DNA of 5,615 nucleotides from Rhodopirellula sp. (GTDB taxonomy: Bacteria; Planctomycetota; Planctomycetia; Pirellulales; Pirellulaceae): NCBI GenBank assembly GCA_002714565.1, contig PAXU01000087.1, positions 71,078 through 76,692 of the forward strand, in the 5' to 3' direction. Position 1 is the first letter of the stretch. Each line of letters starts with the position of its first letter. Of the stretch, positions 1 through 5,615 are shown in pieces. The position numbers were made by a program, and so were the translations under genes. The notes under the pieces are model-generated. The model made no database searches and had not been told where the DNA came from. It saw only the letters and a program-made list of their open reading frames with translations.

Positions 1-1746
1 GGTTGTGGGCCATACTATCGGCGTGTATTTGGAGAGGAACTCGTCGGATCGAATAATCCCTTTCAACGCTTTGTCGTCAAAGCTGTCTGCGGATGGAAGC
101 AGTCTATCGATTATTCGAGACTCGTTTGCCAAATAGATGAATTTTGGCTCGACGAGATCCGGATTTTGATTCCAAAAGACTTCAGGCTTAAATGCAGCGT
201 GGTTCTTATCACCTTCCAGGATTCCTGGTGCGTGGGCCATTTGCTCGTTGTTTAGACCCATCAAATCAATAACGCGACCGCTATATGTGAGTCCCAAGCC
301 TCCAACTCTGATGGCAGCGACCGAGAGCTCCCCTCCGACGCGTGTGCTGAGTTCCGCTCCGATGTCACGTCCGTGCATCGCATTGGTGAATTCCACAGCC
401 ATTTTTAGTCGTTCGCGAGCTTCAGCTCGATTTTGAGGGCGGCTTATCTGTTCCCATTTCGGTTGTTGAGCAACCCAGAACATCGCAACAAGTACCAAGG
501 TCGTGGTAATGATCCTACGCATCGGCTTTTCTGTGATGAACTTGGGTGACGTACAGTACTTGTGAAAGAGATGGATTCCCGGGATGACTACAAGTGGCCA
601 CGCAGGTTGAAAAAACCTTGCAAGATGAAAATGGTCTCCACCGGTTAAGACTGGCGGAATCATACTCACAACAGCACTAACTGCGATCAATCCCCAACTC
701 AATTTCAGGGCCCGCTCTTCGTTGTCCATGTCGCCGTTGACCTTCATGAAGAATCGAATGGCGTAAACGAGCGAAATCAATCCAAAGGCAATTACCCATG
801 GTTGAGTCATTGCAAAGTCCCGAAGATATCCAAGACCATTCCAGATATTGCCGAACCAGTCACCGGATACCTTTGCATAGAACGTATTCGGGACTGGATG
901 ACCGAAGTAGATAAGTCTAAATGCGGTCAGAATCACGACGGACACAACGAGGGTAATCAGCGGGATTTTTGCAACACTAACCATGCTCTCAGAATCTGAA
1001 GAGGCTAGTCGTTTACGCGCCACTCCCAAGCATAGCCACCAAAAAATCGCTACCAATAATCCCTCAGGTCGGACAAGGACGGCGAGGATCGTGGAGACGA
1101 TCAACATCTTGTCAGTTTGTATCGTTGGCGCAGACACTGCGACAGCTCGTGCGAAGCAGACGGATCCAACGGCTAGTACCATCGCCCAGATACCAATATC
1201 CATCAAGGTAATCGTTGACCAGATCATGAACTTGGGGCTGAAGAATACCCAGCCGAAGATGATCACAGAACAACACCAGCGTACATAGCGGAGTACACCA
1301 CGATCGAGTCCGGATTCCGACTCGCGTCTCTCCGATAGCTGCTCCTGAACAAACCACTGCAATATTGCCACGGTGATAATGACAAACAGAATATTAAGCC
1401 CAAACAATGCCGGCTCGGGACGATCCATAACGAGTGAAAGTGCCGAGCAGATGAGCATCCACAGCATTGATGTGAAGCCTTCGACTGGCTCATCACCAAC
1501 ATTGAAAACCATGCCGTCAAAGCTGCTTAGGTTTTTTGCATAAGTAAGGAAGATATTGGCATCATCGATGCCAGTCATTTGCGTACCGACGGTGTTGTAG
1601 GCCATCGACCCAAATGCGATGGCAAAGAACACGGAGATCGCCCAGAATCGGTTTGGAGTAACCGCAACAGGACCATCTTTCCAAGTCTTTTTTGGTTTCG
1701 GCTGTTCCGACTTAATCCGACGAACATCGATTTTCTGTTTAGACAT
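1..1746 (-). CDS. AftB-like GT-C membrane glycosyltransferase (probable polyprenyl-phosphate pentofuranose-dependent), 3' end cut by window edge
   Basis: Reading the minus strand from the ATG at 1746 gives 582 codons with no stop up to base 1, so the C-terminus lies outside the window. M. tuberculosis AftB is about 630 residues, so probably little is missing. A basic cytoplasmic tail (residues 1-33) precedes a first membrane helix (about 34-52). The next loop carries the GT-C acidic pair IDDAN (Asp61-Asp62), the expected catalytic site outside the membrane, followed by EPVEGFTS (86-93). Further AftB-type blocks are RPEGLL (226-231), GHPVPNTFYAKV (282-293) and GGDHFHLARFF (369-379). About ten or eleven hydrophobic segments are visible, the last near 411-427, followed by an extracytoplasmic domain with VIDLMGLNN (491-499). 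AftB uses decaprenyl-phospho-arabinose; the neighbouring genes make the same donor type plausible here. The acceptor is unknown. The gene starts 25 bases after the oxidase gene, with no clear Shine-Dalgarno. The ATG was chosen because no earlier in-frame start exists after the upstream stop and it keeps the tail-plus-helix topology. Related proteins are sometimes named ZomB or only 'hypothetical membrane protein'. Confidence 0.85.
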   Translation of the reverse strand, partial: MSKQKIDVRRIKSEQPKPKKTWKDGPVAVTPNRFWAISVFFAIAFGSMAYNTVGTQMTGIDDANIFLTYAKNLSSFDGMVFNVGDEPVEGFTSMLWMLICSALSLVMDRPEPALFGLNILFVIITVAILQWFVQEQLSERRESESGLDRGVLRYVRWCCSVIIFGWVFFSPKFMIWSTITLMDIGIWAMVLAVGSVCFARAVAVSAPTIQTDKMLIVSTILAVLVRPEGLLVAIFWWLCLGVARKRLASSDSESMVSVAKIPLITLVVSVVILTAFRLIYFGHPVPNTFYAKVSGDWFGNIWNGLGYLRDFAMTQPWVIAFGLISLVYAIRFFMKVNGDMDNEERALKLSWGLIAVSAVVSMIPPVLTGGDHFHLARFFQPAWPLVVIPGIHLFHKYCTSPKFITEKPMRRIITTTLVLVAMFWVAQQPKWEQISRPQNRAEARERLKMAVEFTNAMHGRDIGAELSTRVGGELSVAAIRVGGLGLTYSGRVIDLMGLNNEQMAHAPGILEGDKNHAAFKPEVFWNQNPDLVEPKFIYLANESRIIDRLLPSADSFDDKALKGIIRSDEFLSKYTPIVWPTT

Positions 1747-1771
1747 ATGGTTGCTGTAATGACTTGTCTGT

Positions 1772-3139
1772 TTAAGTGGGAATCAGCCCAAGTCTCCGTC
1801 CCTGGGAAGAGCTGAACACATTTTCCGGGTCGATCTGACGCTTTACTTTCAGAAATTCTTCCAGACGCGGATACATTACGTGAAAAGTACTGGCATTGGT
1901 AACGGCATCCTTTGCAGCATAGATTCGGCCACCTAGCTTGAGTAGAACCTCGTCAAGCTGTTTGCACAACTCGATCGTACGCGGCCCCTTGAAAGGGAAG
2001 TCAAGTGCGAGCGTATGACCGGGGAATAAGTAGGATAAAATTCCGTCATCGGCTGGACCGCAACTCTTAAGAACTGCCAAGAACGATGCCTGTCGCGATT
2101 TGCTAATCAACTCAAGTAACTCGTGCATCCCGTCGAATGAATTCTGTTTGGGAATGAGTGCCTGGTATTGGATGAATCCACGCTTACCATAAATGCGATT
2201 CCAAGACTGAATGCTGTCGAGTGGATAGAAAAACTCGTCATAGCTTACGACGGATTCCTTGTCCCGATGAGCACGAAAATAGACTCCGTTGAAGGCCGAA
2301 ACGGTTAAACGGTTTAACGTGATTGACGGAAGGTTAAACGGAACTTTCTTGCGCCGCCTTTTCTTCATTTGTAAAGGTTTTTGCTGCCGCCGATCTGGCA
2401 GGTCCGATACGCTTGCGTCGTTAGCAAGCATTACAACGCTTCGTCCCATCGAGCTACCGCGCTTGAGGCAATCGATCCATGCCACGCTGTATTGATAATC
2501 CTGATCCGTCTTCACAAAGAGATCGAGCGTGTCGGTTAAGTTTCGCGTTCTACGAGTTTCTTGTTTGACCCAAGCTGTTTCTACGCGATTCAGTTGTATT
2601 TGTGCGGTAAGAATGATACCGGTAAGACCCATGCCACCGATGGTTGCCCAAAATAAATCAGGATGAGACTCGCGACTGCAATCCAAAACATCACCGGAGG
2701 CAGTCAACAGGCGAAACGCCTGAACAAAGTTCCCCAGCGATCCACATTGGTGATGGTTCTTACCATGGACGTCTGATGCGATCGCACCTCCGACCGTAAC
2801 GAATTTAGTACCGGGCGTCGTTGGTAGCGCCCAACCTCTTGGAAGTAGATACTTAATTATTTCAGCAAAGGATAAGCCGGCTTCACATCGTAGTAATCCA
2901 GTTTCACTGAGCGATAAAAACCTGTTCCGAGATGTCTGCAATAACACGTCATTGAGTGCATTAACCGCGGAGTCACCGTAGGAACGTCCAAGTCCTCTGG
3001 CAATCAAAGTCTGACTATCGGTACTGGTAATCAGTGAGCGTTGTTGAGCTTGTGAAGCGACTTCATGAACAAAGCAGTCGTGGCGAGGGTAATTTCCCCA
3101 ACCTGATAGAGATTGCCGTCGTGCTGATTTGTCAGGCAT
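1772..3139 (-). CDS. dprE1: DprE1-like FAD-binding oxidase (decaprenylphosphoryl-beta-D-ribose 2'-oxidase family)
   Basis: This 455-residue protein is close in length to M. tuberculosis DprE1 (461). DprE1 oxidises the 2'-hydroxyl of lipid-linked ribofuranose to a keto sugar, which DprE2 reduces to the arabinofuranose form. The N-terminal FAD domain (PCMH/VAO fold) shows ARGLGRSYGDSA (47-58), TTPGTKFVTVGGA (107-119), DVHGKNHH (123-130) and LFWATIGGMGLTG (162-174). The C-terminal substrate domain (ALO type) shows YDEFFYPLD (300-308), the stretch GHTLALDFPFK (374-384), GGRIYAAKD (403-411) with Lys410 matching catalytic Lys418 of the mycobacterial enzyme, and FHVMYPRLEEF (419-429). The position of the mycobacterial benzothiazinone-reactive Cys387 is Ala378 here. 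A basic cluster, MKKRRRKK (258-265), precedes PFNLPS. There is no signal peptide. The start is supported by GGAGG ten bases upstream, lying inside the end of the phosphoribosyltransferase gene. Family assignment is strong. The exact substrate is inferred from the neighbours. L-gulonolactone and alditol oxidases share the fold but fit these motifs less well. Confidence 0.9.
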   Translation of the reverse strand: MPDKSARRQSLSGWGNYPRHDCFVHEVASQAQQRSLITSTDSQTLIARGLGRSYGDSAVNALNDVLLQTSRNRFLSLSETGLLRCEAGLSFAEIIKYLLPRGWALPTTPGTKFVTVGGAIASDVHGKNHHQCGSLGNFVQAFRLLTASGDVLDCSRESHPDLFWATIGGMGLTGIILTAQIQLNRVETAWVKQETRRTRNLTDTLDLFVKTDQDYQYSVAWIDCLKRGSSMGRSVVMLANDASVSDLPDRRQQKPLQMKKRRRKKVPFNLPSITLNRLTVSAFNGVYFRAHRDKESVVSYDEFFYPLDSIQSWNRIYGKRGFIQYQALIPKQNSFDGMHELLELISKSRQASFLAVLKSCGPADDGILSYLFPGHTLALDFPFKGPRTIELCKQLDEVLLKLGGRIYAAKDAVTNASTFHVMYPRLEEFLKVKRQIDPENVFSSSQGRRLGLIPT

Positions 3140-3142
3140 CGT

Positions 3143-4072
3143 CTAGTTGCCTCCGGCAGCAAACGCAGCACATGCAATACAAATGACCCCGACGATCCAG
3201 CTCGCCGGATCCTTGATCGTAAATGCAACCGGATCTTCATTGAGTTCTCCTCGTCGTGCTCTAATCCATAGCCGGCTAACCCAGTACATCATGCAAACGC
3301 AAACTCCCCATAAGAACTGGGGATATGCATAAAGAGAATCGTCGCTGTCTCGTTTAACGTACAGAGCCAATACGAGCACCGAGAGGTAACCGGTGACAAT
3401 GCCCATCATTTCCACGCCGGGAAGGTCTGTTACTCGATATCCTCTGCGATTTGTTTCATCCCTGTCCGAACCTTCCGCATCGACACGGTATAGCTCGCTA
3501 TACCGTTTAGCAAACGCAAGGCTTGCAAAGATAAACATCGAGAAAGCGAGTAACCACTCGGATACCGGTGTTACTGTTGCCAATCCACCAGAGACAATAC
3601 GCAATGTGTAGAGTATTGCCAGTAAGAGCACATCAACGATGACTATCCGCTTGAAGTAAAAGGTGTAACCGGTGGTTAGGACGAAGTAGGTTAGCAACGT
3701 GTAGACAAAGTTTGCATTTGTTTTCCAGGTTGCTAATCCGACGCCCATACCCAATAGTGCAACGGCGAGGGGCCAACACGCTTTTCTGGATACGGCACCG
3801 CTGGCGACCGGGCGACGTTTCTTAGTTGGATGTAAGCGATCTGCTTCTACATCTGCCCAGTCGTTAATGACATAGACTGCGGAGGCGACGAATGACAATG
3901 AGATGAATGCGAAAATACCCTGCATGATCAGCGCAGAATCTGATAATTGGTGAGCAAACAGCAACGGTGCAAACACAAGTAGATTCTTCACCCACTGCCA
4001 GGGGCGCAATAATTTCAACAGCGCAAAAGCGGCAGGAGGATGTCGTTCAATTGCCGGTTGAGAATGGGACAT
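3143..4072 (-). CDS. UbiA-family decaprenyl-phosphate phosphoribosyltransferase (DPPR synthase-like)
   Basis: This is a 309-residue integral membrane prenyltransferase with about nine hydrophobic segments. It likely transfers 5-phosphoribose from PRPP to a polyprenyl phosphate, the committed step of lipid-linked ribose/arabinose donor synthesis (Rv3806c in M. tuberculosis, about 300 residues). Motifs seen: LRPWQWVKN (22-30); the first Asp-rich site NDWADVEAD (70-78), running into HPTKKRRPVASG (81-92); the second conserved region YFKRIVIVD (139-147) with YTLRIVSGG (155-163); AKRYSEL (188-194); and the late loop ARRGELNEDPVAF (272-284). The WQWVKN start, the HPTKKRRP block and the RRGE-EDP loop are typical of the phosphoribosyl subgroup rather than of UbiA or MenA quinone enzymes. 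The start ATG at 4072 has AAGG eight bases upstream and places the first motif at the usual distance. The stop lies 3 bases before the oxidase ATG, indicating translational coupling. The symbol is left empty because 'ubiA' would suggest ubiquinone synthesis. Confidence 0.92.
   Translation of the reverse strand: MSHSQPAIERHPPAAFALLKLLRPWQWVKNLLVFAPLLFAHQLSDSALIMQGIFAFISLSFVASAVYVINDWADVEADRLHPTKKRRPVASGAVSRKACWPLAVALLGMGVGLATWKTNANFVYTLLTYFVLTTGYTFYFKRIVIVDVLLLAILYTLRIVSGGLATVTPVSEWLLAFSMFIFASLAFAKRYSELYRVDAEGSDRDETNRRGYRVTDLPGVEMMGIVTGYLSVLVLALYVKRDSDDSLYAYPQFLWGVCVCMMYWVSRLWIRARRGELNEDPVAFTIKDPASWIVGVICIACAAFAAGGN
3150..3154 (-). promoter_or_regulatory. Ribosome binding site of the dprE1-like gene
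   Basis: The minus strand reads GGAGG here, followed by ten bases and then the ATG at 3139. It lies inside the last codons of the phosphoribosyltransferase gene. It is the best Shine-Dalgarno match in the window, fixes the start of the oxidase, and supports coupled translation of the two genes. Confidence 0.7.
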
Positions 4073-4195
4073 CCTTTCACCTTAAACACCGGCATTAGCG
4101 GACTTGCTACGCGTATTGCATCCCCGGTGAGTAGTCATCGGGCAGCGCGTATGACAACCGCTATATCCGTTATAAGTCGGTGCTTATTGAGCCGT
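4073..4195 (-). other. Intergenic gap between der and the lipid-linked pentose genes
   Basis: This 123-base gap is the longest non-coding stretch between genes in the window. On the minus strand it contains a TATAAC hexamer (4169-4174) that resembles a -10 box but has no convincing -35 partner, and a TTGTCA (4152-4157) without a good -10 at the right distance. No stable hairpin followed by a T tract is visible, so there is no clear terminator for der. It may hold the promoter of the three-gene unit or be read through from der; the sequence does not decide. Confidence 0.4.
4078..4083 (-). promoter_or_regulatory. Probable ribosome binding site of the phosphoribosyltransferase gene
   Basis: The minus strand reads AAGGTG, a partial Shine-Dalgarno match; its AAGG core ends seven bases before the ATG at 4072. 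It supports that start but is weaker than the site before the oxidase gene. Confidence 0.45.
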
Positions 4196-5548
4196 TTAAC
4201 CAAGTTCGTCGCGATCGTCACTCGACTCGCGTTTATCTAAATAGACCTTGATTGGGACTTCAGCGAAGCTCAATTCATCCCGGAGATACCCGATCAGATA
4301 CCGACGGTAGTCTTTTGCAAATGCTTTTGGGTTATTGCACTTGAAAAGAATTGTTGGTGGTTGTGTAGCAACCTGTGTTGCATAGTAGATTTTTGGTCGT
4401 CTATGACCGGTCATTAACGGTGGGGGATGATTTTGGATCGCGCGTTTGACGATGCGATTGAGCTCACCGGTCGCAACACGCTGAAGCGATTGCTTGTAAA
4501 GCATTTGTGCGTGGTTCAGCAGTGCCTTCATGTTTTTACCGGTTTGACCAGTGATAAAAGCAATTGGGCAATGAGCCATGGTTGGGAACGTGTCGCGGAT
4601 ATAGTTGACCCAGCGCTCGGTGGGCATGTGTTCCACCATTAGATCCCATTTGTTCACCACGAATACGCATGGTTTGAACTGCTGCTGGATATATGTCACC
4701 AGTTGTTTGTCGACCTGGCTGATGCGCTGTCCCGCGTCGAGAAACATCAAGGTGACATCGCATCTACGAACACTACGCTGGGCTCTGTGCGTACCGTAAT
4801 ACTCGACGTCACTTCGAACGCTCTTTCGTTTTCTAAAGCCGGGCGTGTCGATGGCGATGAATGCCTTGCCATCAAGCTCGAACCGAATGTCGACGCTATC
4901 CCGCGTAGTGCCTGCCACTTCGCTAACGATCATGCGCTCGGTATTGGTCAGTGTGTTTATGAAGGTGCTCTTGCCGACATTACGCCGACCTACCAGAGCC
5001 ATTTTCATTTCTTCCGGTTCAGACTCCTCAAGCCCTGTCTCCGGAGAGACTTCCGGAAGTCGTTCTGCGATCATATCAAGCAGTAAATCACGATTGCGGT
5101 TTTGCAGGCAGCTGACTCTTACAAGTTTTCCGCGTCCGAGCTTGTAGAATTCGTCCGCATCGGGATCCAATGTGAATTCATCGGTTTTGTTGGCAACCAG
5201 AAGAATTGGCTTGTCGACATATCGCAGTCGCTTGGCTACATGCGAATCCAGAGGTAGCAGACCGGTACGTGTGTCAACCACGAACAAAATGATGTCTGCA
5301 GCTTCCAGTGCATATTGGATCTGTTCTTCTATTTCATCACTGAGGTCGTCAACGTCGTTAATGCCGATTCCGCCCGTGTCGACGATATCAAAATACTTGT
5401 CGTCGTGGCTAAGCAGATATGTCATCCGGTCGCGCGTAACTCCGGCGACGTCGTCGACAATTGCGAGACGCTTTCCGGCCAGCCAATTAAAGATACTGGA
5501 CTTTCCGACGTTTGGTCGGCCAATGATGACAACTTGAGGTACAGACAT
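4196..5548 (-). CDS. der: Ribosome-assembly GTPase Der (EngA)
   Basis: The 450-residue protein has the two tandem GTPase domains and C-terminal KH-like domain unique to Der, which acts in the cytoplasm in maturation of the large (50S) ribosomal subunit. Domain 1: P-loop GRPNVGKS (10-17), VTRDR (37-41), DTGG (57-60), NKTD (120-123). An acidic linker (about 168-181) leads to domain 2: GRRNVGKS (187-194), TTRD (214-217), DTPG (234-237), NKWD (299-302). The KH-like domain covers about 350-440, with RRPKIYYATQ (383-392) and FAKDYRRYL (410-418). Length matches the family norm. Both G5 loops depart from the usual SA: VSC (145-147) and ITG (332-334). The ATG at 5548 is the only ATG, GTG or TTG in this frame between the window edge and the P-loop, and no Shine-Dalgarno is visible. 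It is the only housekeeping gene in the window and lies 123 bases upstream of the glycolipid genes, with no obvious functional link to them. Confidence 0.97.
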   Translation of the reverse strand: MSVPQVVIIGRPNVGKSSIFNWLAGKRLAIVDDVAGVTRDRMTYLLSHDDKYFDIVDTGGIGINDVDDLSDEIEEQIQYALEAADIILFVVDTRTGLLPLDSHVAKRLRYVDKPILLVANKTDEFTLDPDADEFYKLGRGKLVRVSCLQNRNRDLLLDMIAERLPEVSPETGLEESEPEEMKMALVGRRNVGKSTFINTLTNTERMIVSEVAGTTRDSVDIRFELDGKAFIAIDTPGFRKRKSVRSDVEYYGTHRAQRSVRRCDVTLMFLDAGQRISQVDKQLVTYIQQQFKPCVFVVNKWDLMVEHMPTERWVNYIRDTFPTMAHCPIAFITGQTGKNMKALLNHAQMLYKQSLQRVATGELNRIVKRAIQNHPPPLMTGHRRPKIYYATQVATQPPTILFKCNNPKAFAKDYRRYLIGYLRDELSFAEVPIKVYLDKRESSDDRDELG

Positions 5549-5557
5549 AACGTTTTC

Positions 5558-5586
5558 ATCATAATGACGGTTATGAAGTTGGTCGA
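5558..5586 (-). promoter_or_regulatory. Possible sigma70-type promoter of der
   Basis: The minus strand reads TCGACC, 17 bases, then TATGAT, matching the -35 and -10 consensus at four and five of six positions. The -10 ends only nine bases before the der ATG, so transcription would begin a few bases upstream of the start codon and yield a nearly leaderless mRNA. That agrees with the lack of a Shine-Dalgarno. Such matches also arise by chance. Confidence 0.25.
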
Positions 5587-5615
5587 CGGGGAATCGGAAA
5601 GCTCTAAAAGTAATC

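Noticed and set aside
248..1288. Short plus-strand frames opposite the GT-C gene
   Set aside because: They are antisense to a supported coding frame and have no recognisable domains or ribosome binding sites.
1112..1520. Short minus-strand frames with Cys/Trp-rich translations
   Set aside because: They are out-of-frame readings inside the GT-C gene, whose own frame is open for 582 codons with clear family motifs.
1772..3139. L-gulonolactone or alditol oxidase
   Set aside because: These share the FAD fold, but GKNHH, YAAKD and FHVMYPR at matching positions, together with the neighbours, favour the DprE1 family.
3143..4072. UbiA/MenA-type quinone prenyltransferase
   Set aside because: The LRPWQWVKN start, HPTKKRRPVASG block and RRGE-EDP loop, plus the adjacent dprE1-like gene, fit the phosphoribosyltransferase subgroup better.
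4110..4152. Seven-base direct repeat CGCGTAT (4110-4116 and 4146-4152) in the der downstream gap
   Set aside because: Two short copies 36 bases apart could be an operator pair, but they are too short and too few to separate from chance.
4176..4195. Possible terminator just after der
   Set aside because: Only a stem of three or four pairs can be drawn and no T tract follows.
4703..5537. Plus-strand open frames of about 100-127 residues opposite der
   Set aside because: They lie antisense to a highly conserved gene, are rich in Ser/Arg low-information sequence, and show no family motif.

Overview
The window holds four genes, all on the minus strand, read from right to left: der (ribosome-assembly GTPase), a UbiA-family decaprenyl-phosphate phosphoribosyltransferase, a DprE1-like FAD oxidase, and a large GT-C membrane glycosyltransferase of the AftB type. 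The last gene runs off the left edge. No RNA genes, mobile elements, CRISPR arrays or long repeats were seen. Base composition is roughly balanced and looks uniform across the genes.

Organism: the Der protein (motifs such as NWLAGKRLAIVDD and VTRDRMTYL) looks to me like those of Planctomycetota (Pirellula/Rhodopirellula-like bacteria). This is recognition from memory, not a search. Poor or absent Shine-Dalgarno sequences before two of the four genes fit that picture. The window does not look actinobacterial.

Layout: positions 5549-5615 are upstream of der and carry a possible promoter very close to its start codon. der fills 4196-5548. A 123-base gap follows (4073-4195). Then come three closely packed genes: phosphoribosyltransferase (3143-4072), DprE1-like oxidase (1772-3139, 3-base gap) and GT-C transferase (1-1746, 25-base gap). 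They look like one transcription unit. The gap leaves open whether that unit reads through from der.

How the genes work together: in mycobacteria the phosphoribosyltransferase joins PRPP to polyprenyl phosphate. After dephosphorylation, DprE1 with DprE2 converts the lipid-linked ribofuranose to lipid-linked D-arabinofuranose. GT-C enzymes such as AftB then transfer arabinofuranose to an acceptor outside the membrane. Three of these activities are adjacent here. The inference is a lipid-linked pentofuranose pathway, ending in transfer to an unknown cell-surface acceptor, in a bacterium not expected to make mycobacterial arabinogalactan. The phosphatase and the DprE2 reductase are not in the window. 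The DprE1-like protein has Ala where M. tuberculosis DprE1 has the benzothiazinone-reactive Cys.
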